A DNA stretch of 19,201 bases from Chitinophaga pinensis. GTDB taxonomy: Bacteria; Bacteroidota; Bacteroidia; Flavobacteriales_D; Crocinitomicaceae. This document shows positions 1 to 6,236 of this stretch, in pieces. The notes beneath the pieces were generated by a model. It had not been told where the DNA came from. It ran no database searches and worked only from the letters and a program-made list of their open reading frames with translations. The stretch covers positions 1 to 19,201 of the forward strand of contig CAMBMC010000010.1 of NCBI GenBank assembly GCA_945868555.1. Reading direction: 5' to 3'. How positions within the stretch are numbered: the stretch's first letter is position 1; each line of letters begins with the position of its first letter. The position numbers and the translations under genes are program-made.

Positions 1-1589
1 CAAAAGGGAATGGTACAATCACATTGCCTGTTGGTGAAACATTTGAAAAAGCTTTCCGTTTAAGAAGAAACACATCTACATCTGTATTCAACTCTTTGAT
101 CACAGGATGGCAAAAAGGTCTTTCTGTTGAAGGAACTGCTGCAGAAGCAAATGTAAACGCTGATTCATTGGTTTTTGCTTCGAATACATTGTCAAACATG
201 GCTCCTGCAAACTGCGTTACCGGAAATGCAGCATTTTATGGTAACTTCTTTAATGCGGATGGAAATGATTCAACATCAACAATCGCTCAGGTGAACTGGG
301 TGAACTTGTTCACGACTTTGGGTACAACACCAGATGCTCGTTTGAATACAAGTTCGGTTGCTTCTTCTGGAGCTAACTTCACTCACATTAAGTTCTACAA
401 TGTAGCAATGCCTACAGTAGCATCAAGTGCAGTTGAATATTGCCAGGATGAAACAGCAGTAGCACTCGTTGCAACAGCTTCCGCTGGAAATACATTAAAC
501 TGGTATACGCAAGCAACAGGAGGTACAGCATCAACAACTGCTCCTGTGCCAAGCACAACAACACCTGGTACATCCAATTATTATGTAAGTCAAGCAAACG
601 CTGCTGGTGATCAATCAATGCGCGTTCTTGTAACAATTACAGTTCATGCGACACCATCTACACCTACAATTTCTGCAAGTGGTGCAACATCTTTCTGTAC
701 AGGCGGATCTGTAGTATTGACTTCTAGCCAAGCTTCGGGAAATGTTTGGTCAAACACTGCAACAACAGCGGCGATCACAGTTTCAGCTTCTGGAACTTTC
801 TCAGTAACCTATACAGACAATAATGGTTGTTCAGCATCGTCTTCAGCAACAACTGTAAACGTAAGTAACGCACCGGTACCAACAATCAACGCAACTGCAA
901 CTGCTGCATGTAGCGGTGATACAATCGTTCTTACATCATCTACAGCTGATTCTTACCTTTGGAGTAACATGGCTATGACACAATCGATTACTGTTACATC
1001 TACTGGAAACTACACGGTGACTACAACAAATGCTGATGCATGTGAGGGTGTTGGAACTTCTGCTCCTTCTGCCATTACTTTCGGTACTACACCTACAGCT
1101 AATGCAACGTTTACAGTAAACGGAAATGTAGTGACATTCACAAACACATCTACAGATGCAACATCATATTCTTGGGACTTCGCTGACTTCTCAGGATCAT
1201 CTGCTGCTTCTCCAGTGCACGCTTTCGCTGCAAACGGATCGTATGATGTTGTATTGACTGCAATCAACGGAAATTGTACATCTACATTTACAATCACTGT
1301 AGCAATCACTGTAGGATTGGAAGAATTTACAGGTCTTACAGAAGTGGTTTTGTTCCCTAACCCAACTAGCGGTGAAACTGTTTTGACATTCTCTTCTGAA
1401 ACAAATGAGACTGCTCAAACAATGATCATCGATCAACTTGGTAAGGTTGTTTCTTCAGCAAGCATTGAAATAAATGCTGGTGCAAACACACTTACAATCG
1501 ATGCCAATCAACTTGGAAACGGTATGTACACACTCTTGTTGAACACAGGTCGTGGAAGCATCGTTCGCAAAATGATTGTTCAAAAATAA
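1..1589 (+). CDS. T9SS type A sorting domain protein with Ig-like and PKD domains (5' partial)
   Basis: This is the C-terminal part (528 residues, first full codon at base 3) of a large secreted adhesin-like protein; the reading frame is open to the window edge and the start is missing. Counting from the edge, residues ~1-135 are a Thr/Asn/Ala-rich segment I cannot assign. Residues ~140-215 look like an Ig_7/CHU_C-associated Ig-like domain (EYCQDE, LNWYTQATGGT, STTTPGTSNYYVSQ). Two more Ig-like repeats follow (CTGGSVVLTSS and CSGDTIVLTSS cores). A PKD domain lies at ~363-437 (SYSWDFADFSG, HAFAANGSYDVVLT). The last ~80 residues (VVLFPNPTSGETVLTF ... GMYTLLL ... RKMIVQK) form a type A C-terminal sorting domain, which directs export through the type IX system and removal or anchoring at the cell surface. 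Ligand and exact role are unknown. A strong terminator follows. The domain calls are by pattern; the sorting tail is the surest. Confidence 0.9.
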   Translation, partial: KGNGTITLPVGETFEKAFRLRRNTSTSVFNSLITGWQKGLSVEGTAAEANVNADSLVFASNTLSNMAPANCVTGNAAFYGNFFNADGNDSTSTIAQVNWVNLFTTLGTTPDARLNTSSVASSGANFTHIKFYNVAMPTVASSAVEYCQDETAVALVATASAGNTLNWYTQATGGTASTTAPVPSTTTPGTSNYYVSQANAAGDQSMRVLVTITVHATPSTPTISASGATSFCTGGSVVLTSSQASGNVWSNTATTAAITVSASGTFSVTYTDNNGCSASSSATTVNVSNAPVPTINATATAACSGDTIVLTSSTADSYLWSNMAMTQSITVTSTGNYTVTTTNADACEGVGTSAPSAITFGTTPTANATFTVNGNVVTFTNTSTDATSYSWDFADFSGSSAASPVHAFAANGSYDVVLTAINGNCTSTFTITVAITVGLEEFTGLTEVVLFPNPTSGETVLTFSSETNETAQTMIIDQLGKVVSSASIEINAGANTLTIDANQLGNGMYTLLLNTGRGSIVRKMIVQK

Positions 1590-1596
1590 CATACAC

Positions 1597-1629
1597 AAGG
1601 GCTGCTCTTCGGGGTAGCCCTTTTTTTTT
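1597..1629 (+). terminator. Intrinsic terminator with UUCG tetraloop
   Basis: GGGCT (1599-1603) pairs with AGCCC (1616-1620). The stem continues through G-T and C-G pairs to a C(TTCG)G tetraloop at 1607-1612 and is followed by nine T (1621-1629). It ends the T9SS cargo gene and sits only five bases before the ATG of the response regulator. Confidence 0.92.
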
Positions 1630-1634
1630 ATCCC

Positions 1635-2321
1635 ATGGAAAATTTAAAAGGACATACCATTCTTCTTGTAGACGACGAGGCAGATATTCTCGAGTTTCTT
1701 ACGTACAATTTGAAGAAGGAAGGGTATAAAGTTTTTACAGCATCCAATGGAGAAGATGGAGTGAAAATGGTGCAGCAATATTCACCCTCACTCATTCTAA
1801 TGGATGTAATGATGCCCGTAATGGATGGAATCGAAGCGTGTCAGTTTATCCGCAAAGACCTGAACATTACACAACCAATCATTGCATTTTTAACATCGCG
1901 CGCTGAGGATTACGCACAAATTGCAGGATTCGAAGCAGGTGCAGATGATTACATTTCAAAACCAATTCGTCCAAGATTACTGATCAGTAAAGTAGAATCA
2001 CTCTTGCGACGCTTAACTCGCCCTGTTGAGGCGCAGGAAACGGTGAATAATGCACGTGTCAAAATTGATCGTGAAAAGTTTATCGTAGAAGTGGAGGGGA
2101 GGAAAATCCTCCTACCTAAAAAAGAATTTGAATTACTTGAATTGCTTGCGAGCAGACCAGGTAAAGTATATACAAGAGAACAAATTTTAACCATTGTTTG
2201 GGGAAATGAAACGATTGTTGGAGAACGAACAATCGATGTTCACATCCGTAAATTGCGTGAAAAGCTAGGAGATGATTATATTCGCACTATAAAAGGAGTC
2301 GGATATACATTTAGCGAATAG
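1635..2321 (+). CDS. OmpR/PhoB-family response regulator
   Basis: This is a 228-residue DNA-binding response regulator. The receiver domain (~8-122) has the acidic pair D13/D14, phospho-acceptor D57 in LILMDVMMPVMDG, T87 in AFLTSRAED and the invariant K109 in DYISKP. The C-terminal winged helix (~140-228) shows the Trans_Reg_C pattern (KKEFELLELL, PGKVYTREQIL, RTIDVHIRKLREKLG, IRTIKGVGYTF). Phosphorylation by the kinase next door should control DNA binding; the target genes are not visible. The start is forced: the receiver begins at residue 8 and the next Met is residue 45. No Shine-Dalgarno is seen, and only TATCC separates the upstream terminator's T-tract from the ATG, so its promoter is not evident. 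The stop codon overlaps the kinase start (TAGTG). It resembles PhoP/PhoB-type regulators of Bacteroidota, but the regulon cannot be named from sequence. Confidence 0.96.
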   Translation: MENLKGHTILLVDDEADILEFLTYNLKKEGYKVFTASNGEDGVKMVQQYSPSLILMDVMMPVMDGIEACQFIRKDLNITQPIIAFLTSRAEDYAQIAGFEAGADDYISKPIRPRLLISKVESLLRRLTRPVEAQETVNNARVKIDREKFIVEVEGRKILLPKKEFELLELLASRPGKVYTREQILTIVWGNETIVGERTIDVHIRKLREKLGDDYIRTIKGVGYTFSE

Positions 2322-3406
2322 TGAAAAACTTCAAACCGATACATTTACTCATTGGCGGAAGCGCCATCACCTTCATTTTAACCTTCATTGTAACGGTTAT
2401 TATTGATTTTCAAGTGCTCAACTTTCCATTTTGGGTATTGATTGGACTCCCTTTTTTATCTGGGTTGATTTCTTTTGGTGTCTTCTACTTCTTCATCACG
2501 TATTTCATAAATGATCGATTAAAGCTTTTATATCGTTCCATTCGAAAGGGAAAAATCACTGCTGAAAATGATCTGAGGTTTCGAATTACAGATGATGTCA
2601 TTGCTGATGCCGAAATGGAAACCAACCGCTGGACGGAAGAACGAAATGTAGAAATCTCGCGTTTAAAGGAACAAGAGGAATTTCGCCGCGAGTTTCTTGG
2701 AAACCTTGCCCACGAATTAAAAACCCCCGTTTTCGCCATTCAAGGATATGTGGATACCTTATTGGAAGGTGGATTGGAAGATGAACTAGTGAATCGCATG
2801 TTTCTTGAACGTGCTTCAAAAGCAACAGATCGCATGGCTCATATTCTCGATGACCTCGATCAAATTACTCGCCTTGAAGCTGAATCGCTGCGTTTGGAAA
2901 TCCGTTCTTTTGACATCGTTGAACTTGTAAAGGAGATCATCGAATCGCTCGACATGAGAACAAAAGAAAAGGAAATTTTCATCGTATTCTTGAAGGATTA
3001 TAATTCAATTTATGTTGACGCTGATCGCTCAAAAATAGCCCAGGTTCTTACGAATTTATTGGTCAATTCAATTTTTTACGGAAATCAAAAAGGAGAAACC
3101 ATTATTCGTTTTCATCAGATGGATGAAATACTGACCATTGAGATTTCGGACAATGGTTTAGGTATCGATGAGGTTCACCTGCCTCGTCTGTTTGAACGCT
3201 TTTATCGTGTAGAAAAAAGCCGAAATCGCAATGAAGGAGGTTCAGGACTTGGATTGGCAATCGTGCGGCATATTGTTGAATCACATGGTCAATCGATTTC
3301 TGTGCGCAGTACTGTGGGCATTGGTAGTACATTCTCTTTTACGCTTGATCGAAGTAAAAGTCAGTCGGGAGGACTCTATTCTTCTCGCGGTATTCAGATT
3401 AAATAA
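2321..3406 (+). CDS. Sensor histidine kinase with minimal periplasmic loop
   Basis: This is a 361-residue membrane histidine kinase starting at GTG and sharing one base with the regulator's stop, so the two are translationally coupled. Two hydrophobic helices (~8-28 and ~36-63) are separated by only about seven residues, leaving no room for an extracytoplasmic sensor domain. A charged linker (~64-120) without a clear HAMP motif leads to the HisKA domain with phospho-accepting H131 in NLAHELKTP. The HATPase_c domain (~235-348) has the N-box (QVLTNLLVNSIFYG), G1 (DNGLGID), F-box (LFERFYRVEKSR) and G2 (GGSGLGLAIV) elements. All catalytic boxes look intact. The architecture recalls PhoR-like kinases and intramembrane-sensing kinases; the signal is unknown. 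The gene ends three bases from the stop of convergent mnmH, and I see no hairpin terminator between them. Confidence 0.95.
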   Translation: MKNFKPIHLLIGGSAITFILTFIVTVIIDFQVLNFPFWVLIGLPFLSGLISFGVFYFFITYFINDRLKLLYRSIRKGKITAENDLRFRITDDVIADAEMETNRWTEERNVEISRLKEQEEFRREFLGNLAHELKTPVFAIQGYVDTLLEGGLEDELVNRMFLERASKATDRMAHILDDLDQITRLEAESLRLEIRSFDIVELVKEIIESLDMRTKEKEIFIVFLKDYNSIYVDADRSKIAQVLTNLLVNSIFYGNQKGETIIRFHQMDEILTIEISDNGLGIDEVHLPRLFERFYRVEKSRNRNEGGSGLGLAIVRHIVESHGQSISVRSTVGIGSTFSFTLDRSKSQSGGLYSSRGIQIK

Positions 3407-3409
3407 CGT

Positions 3410-4423
3410 TTAGATTTCACGCAATTTCTCCGCGATAGCGGCATAATCCATATCACTGCAATCGATGGAATGAATGTTTTCGGACTTGCATTTGCTCAGC
3501 AAATACGCATAGGCTCGGTCATAATAGCCGAGGGCAATTTCAAAAGCAGCATTTATCTCATGATTGTCCAAGTGAAGCAATGCTTGCTTAACATGTTGCG
3601 GTCCAAGTCGCTTTCCAATACGTTCCATTGAGGTTCTCAAGTCAGCAATTGGGAAATGGCCATAGTCATGCAGTATTTGATTCAGTCGTTCGGTATCTGT
3701 GCGTTGAACCTCAGTTACTGGCGCTTGTTTCATTTGATTCCACAAGTCCTCAGGGATAACCTTGTCTCCAATTACTCTGCTTTCGTCTTCAATCCAAATG
3801 GTTCGTGTGTGATCCATGGTAGTGAATTCTTCAAACAAAGCGTTTTCGAAGGATTCTTGGTTGGGTTGTGGCCCCATTCCAATCGCGCCAAACGATGACC
3901 CTCTGTGCCTTGCCAATCCTTCGAGATCGATAATTTGTTCTCCTAAAGTTTTGAGAGCGGCCAAAATTTCTGTTTTCCCTGAACCTGTTTTGCCACTGAG
4001 CAGTTGAATGCGGTACTTTTCTTGAAAGGATTGATGAACTGCCCCACGATACGCTTTGTAACCTCCATCAAGAACAATGGCTTCATACCCATAATAATGC
4101 AGCAAAAAAGCAAAAAATTCGCTTCGCATGCCCCCACGCCAGCAATTCACCAAGGCACGTCCATCAGGCGACACTTTTATCCCTTTACGCAGCAAGGCAC
4201 TCATATTCGGTCCCGTCAGTTCCAAGCCTTTTAAAACCGCTGTTTGTCTGCCATGCTGCTTATACACTGTGCCGACAATTTTGCGTGCCTCATTGTCTAA
4301 AATAGGAATATTCAGTGCGCCGGTAATATGCCCCTCCATATATTCTCCTTGGCTGCGAACATCAATAATGGGAAGCACTTTTCGCAATAAAAGAAATTGA
4401 TTGATGGGAATTTTTTTTACCAT
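3410..4423 (-). CDS. mnmH: tRNA 2-selenouridine synthase MnmH (SelU/YbbB)
   Basis: MnmH replaces sulfur by selenium at the wobble 2-thiouridine of certain tRNAs using selenophosphate, through a geranylated intermediate in characterised homologues. The 337-residue product is slightly shorter than E. coli YbbB. An N-terminal rhodanese domain (~1-130) has DVRSQGEYMEGHI and the active-site C94 in NCWRGGMRSE, followed by VLDGGYKAYR. The C-terminal P-loop domain has GKTGSGKT (144-151) and the family signature DLEGLARHRGSSFGAIG. All diagnostic motifs are present, so the gene looks functional. The start ATG lies 19 bases after the T-tract of the preceding gene's terminator, and no promoter box is evident between them. 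No selD is present in the window; function requires selenophosphate synthetase elsewhere in the genome. Confidence 0.95.
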   Translation of the reverse strand: MVKKIPINQFLLLRKVLPIIDVRSQGEYMEGHITGALNIPILDNEARKIVGTVYKQHGRQTAVLKGLELTGPNMSALLRKGIKVSPDGRALVNCWRGGMRSEFFAFLLHYYGYEAIVLDGGYKAYRGAVHQSFQEKYRIQLLSGKTGSGKTEILAALKTLGEQIIDLEGLARHRGSSFGAIGMGPQPNQESFENALFEEFTTMDHTRTIWIEDESRVIGDKVIPEDLWNQMKQAPVTEVQRTDTERLNQILHDYGHFPIADLRTSMERIGKRLGPQHVKQALLHLDNHEINAAFEIALGYYDRAYAYLLSKCKSENIHSIDCSDMDYAAIAEKLREI

Positions 4424-4442
4424 TATTTTTTTGTCTAGGGCT

Positions 4443-4466
4443 AAAAAAAAGCAGACTGAAGTCTGC
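4443..4466 (-). terminator. Intrinsic terminator downstream of the DUF4920 gene
   Basis: Read on the minus strand, a perfect six-base stem GCAGAC/GTCTGC with loop TTCA is followed by eight T. It lies 21 bases after the DUF4920 stop and 19 bases before the mnmH ATG. Confidence 0.88.
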
Positions 4467-4487
4467 TATGATCTACTGAAGTTCCTG

Positions 4488-4967
4488 TTATTTAACGAGT
4501 GTAATTCCGTCCGCCTCGAAGTTGAGTTTAAACTCAGGTTTCGTAATTTTTTCGATTTCTTCTTTACTTTTTCCTGCATCTTCGGCAAAATGGCGCAATA
4601 AATCTACGCTGATGGTGTCCATATAGGCGATGCCATGCAAATAGGCCTGTGTCCCAATCTTCGTTTTTGGTGGGATGGTAAAGTGATCTTTGAACCGTAC
4701 CATAAACGTTTCACCATTGCCCTTGTCAACATTGATCCAACAACCGGCTTTTGAGCAAACTTCCTCAATAGGTGCGAGGAATGTAAAGGTTTGTTCTCCT
4801 TTTTTTGTGTCAAATGCCTCAAGCATTTCTTTCACATTCATGGCATCTACAGTATCCACGTTTACTGGACCGTAACTTTTTCCAAGTACAATAGAATTCT
4901 TAGGTTTATCGTCACCACAAGAGAAAAGAACTATGGCTGTTAATGAGACGACAAGGAGCTTTTTCAT
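4488..4967 (-). CDS. DUF4920 domain lipoprotein
   Basis: This is a 159-residue predicted lipoprotein. I chose the ATG at 4967 rather than the upstream in-frame ATG at 4997 because it gives a clean type II signal peptide (MKKLLVV... with lipobox LFSC, lipidated C17), and because the likely -7 box lies between the two. The mature part fits DUF4920: EEVCSKAGCWINV with C71 and C76, then MVRFKDHFTIP, then RHFAEDAGKSKEEI. The CxxxxC pair could bind a metal or act in redox; the biochemical role of the family is unknown to me. Acidic residues right after the lipidated Cys (CGDD) raise the possibility of a Bacteroidota surface-export signal, but this is weak. It is flanked by terminators, so it is probably monocistronic. 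Confidence 0.87.
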   Translation of the reverse strand: MKKLLVVSLTAIVLFSCGDDKPKNSIVLGKSYGPVNVDTVDAMNVKEMLEAFDTKKGEQTFTFLAPIEEVCSKAGCWINVDKGNGETFMVRFKDHFTIPPKTKIGTQAYLHGIAYMDTISVDLLRHFAEDAGKSKEEIEKITKPEFKLNFEADGITLVK

Positions 4968-4983
4968 AGGTGTGTTTTTTTTG

Positions 4984-4991
4984 CAAAGATG
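4984..4991 (-). promoter_or_regulatory. Probable -7 box of the DUF4920 gene
   Basis: CATCTTTG on the minus strand differs from the Bacteroidota consensus TAnnTTTG only at the first base and stands 16 bases before the chosen ATG. I see no clear -33 TTTG at the expected distance. Confidence 0.5.
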
Positions 4992-5022
4992 AAACATTTA
5001 AAAGGATCTCGGGGCATGAAAC

Positions 5023-5048
5023 AAAAAAAGGATGCCATTTGACATCCT
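5023..5048 (-). terminator. Intrinsic terminator of the small secreted-protein gene
   Basis: On the minus strand AGGATGTC pairs with GGCATCCT (one G-T pair) around an AAAT loop and runs into seven T. It lies 23 bases after the stop of the 124-codon gene. Confidence 0.9.
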
Positions 5049-5071
5049 TATTATTAAAAATTAAATAGTGC

Positions 5072-5446
5072 TTAGAGCATGAAATTCGTAAAGAAATCTT
5101 CGAGCATCATTTCGCGGCCGTCAACCATTACAGTCTGAACACCACACGAAGTCAAGAAACGAACAATCACATGACGCGATTTGTCTGAGTTTTCAATCAT
5201 TGTGATTGTTGCCACGTCAGATTTCTCATCAAACGAAATAGTGAAAATTCGCGTATAAAATTTTGAGTTTTCGGCAACTTCATTGGCGGTCATGCCATCA
5301 GGAAGTGTAATCAAATATTTTCCAGATGATTTGCTTGCGACCAATTCAGTTTTTGTTTGCGCCGTAGCGACTGTTGAGCGGTCCTGAGCAAATACGGATG
5401 TTCCAGCCAAGAACAATGTTGTAAGCACTGCAAAGATTGTTTTCAT
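5072..5446 (-). CDS. Small secreted protein of unknown function
   Basis: This 124-residue product has a textbook signal peptide (MKTIFAVLTTLFLAGTSVFA, likely cut before Q21). The mature ~104 residues contain a single Cys (in LTSCGVQT), alternating beta-type stretches (RIFTISF, VATITMI, RHVIVRFL) and an acidic/hydrophobic C-terminus (MMLEDFFTNFML). It lacks a lipobox and a T9SS tail, so it is most likely periplasmic. I do not recognise a family. It has its own terminator and a candidate promoter in the intergenic region shared with divergent rnhB. Signal peptide, start and terminator together make it a convincing real gene. Confidence 0.8.
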   Translation of the reverse strand: MKTIFAVLTTLFLAGTSVFAQDRSTVATAQTKTELVASKSSGKYLITLPDGMTANEVAENSKFYTRIFTISFDEKSDVATITMIENSDKSRHVIVRFLTSCGVQTVMVDGREMMLEDFFTNFML

Positions 5447-5469
5447 AATATCGGTTTTTTCTTCAGACG

Positions 5470-5496
5470 TAAATTTACTAGTAATCGTTGTTCCAA
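5470..5496 (-). promoter_or_regulatory. Candidate promoter of the small secreted-protein gene
   Basis: On the minus strand TAAATTTA (5477-5470) matches TAnnTTTG except for its last base, with a TTG at 5496-5494 sixteen bases upstream. The -7-like box is 23 bases before the ATG. It is a weak match. Confidence 0.3.
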
Positions 5497-5533
5497 CATA
5501 AAAGTTGCTTGCACTAAACTACAATTTTTTTGC

Positions 5534-5541
5534 CATATTTG
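5534..5541 (+). promoter_or_regulatory. Probable -7 box of rnhB, close to the ATG
   Basis: CATATTTG matches TAnnTTTG except at the first base; a TTG (5509-5511) lies 22 bases upstream. Only five bases separate it from the rnhB ATG at 5547, so transcription should begin at or next to the start codon. Confidence 0.45.
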
Positions 5542-5546
5542 TTGTC

Positions 5547-6155
5547 ATGGCGAAACTTTTACCTTTTTTCAGGGAGGGGATCATTGAAGCGGGATGTGAT
5601 GAGGCTGGTCGAGGCTGTTTGGCTGGGCCTGTAGTTGCAGCGGCCGTAATTCTTCCACCAGATTTTGTTAGCAGTGTTCTGAACGATTCCAAACAGTTGA
5701 GTGAAAAGATCCGTTTACAGTTGAGGGAGGAAATAGAACGCGAGGCCTTGGCTTATTCGCTTGCTTTTGTGGATGCACCGACCATTGACCAAATCAACAT
5801 TCTTCAGTCTAGTTTCCTGGCCATGCACAAAGCTTTGGATGGCCTTTCTATTCTGCCTCAACATCTATTGATTGATGGAAATCGATTCAAACCCTACAAG
5901 GATATTCCAGCAAGCTGCATCATTAAAGGGGATGGAAAATACCTAAACATCGCCGCCGCATCCATTTTAGCGAAAACGTACCGCGACGATTACATGTTCA
6001 CATTGCATGAGGAATTTCCCATGTACGATTGGAGTTCAAACAAGGGGTATCCTACTAAAAAACATCGATTGGCCATTGTTGAACATGGAACGACACCGTA
6101 TCACCGCATGAGTTTTACCTTGCTGTCGGCACAGCAAATGGAGCTCTTCGGGTAA
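5547..6155 (+). CDS. rnhB: Ribonuclease HII
   Basis: RNase HII cuts RNA embedded in DNA duplexes, including single ribonucleotides, and starts ribonucleotide excision repair in the cytoplasm. The 202-residue product has the family pattern: GCDEAGRGCLAGPVVAAAV (metal ligands D18, E19), LLIDGNRF (D110), KGDGKYLNIAAAS (D129) and SILAKTYRDD. These are the four acidic residues expected from the E. coli enzyme, so it should be active. I chose the ATG at 5547 over an in-frame TTG at 5505: the catalytic fold begins soon after residue 10, the extra 14 residues resemble nothing in the family, and the likely -7 box (5534-5541) lies inside that extension. It is divergent from the small secreted-protein gene and probably monocistronic. 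Confidence 0.96.
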   Translation: MAKLLPFFREGIIEAGCDEAGRGCLAGPVVAAAVILPPDFVSSVLNDSKQLSEKIRLQLREEIEREALAYSLAFVDAPTIDQINILQSSFLAMHKALDGLSILPQHLLIDGNRFKPYKDIPASCIIKGDGKYLNIAAASILAKTYRDDYMFTLHEEFPMYDWSSNKGYPTKKHRLAIVEHGTTPYHRMSFTLLSAQQMELFG

Positions 6156-6182
6156 ACATTTCAATGTTCATTTCTATTGACT

Positions 6183-6200
6183 TGCATGTTCATAGATGCA
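6183..6200. repeat. Short inverted repeat upstream of the 6237 gene
   Basis: TGCAT (6183-6187) and ATGCA (6196-6200) form a five-base inverted repeat with an eight-base spacer just upstream of the -7 box at 6212. It could be an operator, or chance. Confidence 0.25.
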
Positions 6201-6211
6201 CTTCATTGCCG

Positions 6212-6219
6212 TATTTTTG
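6212..6219 (+). promoter_or_regulatory. Probable -7 box of the 6237-10931 operon
   Basis: TATTTTTG is a full match to TAnnTTTG and lies 17 bases before the ATG at 6237. No clear -33 element is seen at the expected distance. Confidence 0.5.
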
Positions 6220-6236
6220 GATAAATTAATACGGCT

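Noticed and set aside
1010..1436. Minus-strand open frames inside the T9SS cargo gene
   Set aside because: They are antisense shadows of a Thr/Ala-rich coding region, without recognisable domains or signals.
3407..3409. Possible shared terminator between the kinase gene and mnmH
   Set aside because: Only three bases separate the stops and no hairpin with T-tract is visible on either strand here.
4004..4400. Plus-strand open frames within mnmH
   Set aside because: They overlap fully with a gene whose motifs are unmistakable; the products show no family features.
4968..4997. Longer start for the DUF4920 gene at 4997
   Set aside because: It would put ten residues before the signal peptide and place the -7 box inside the coding region.
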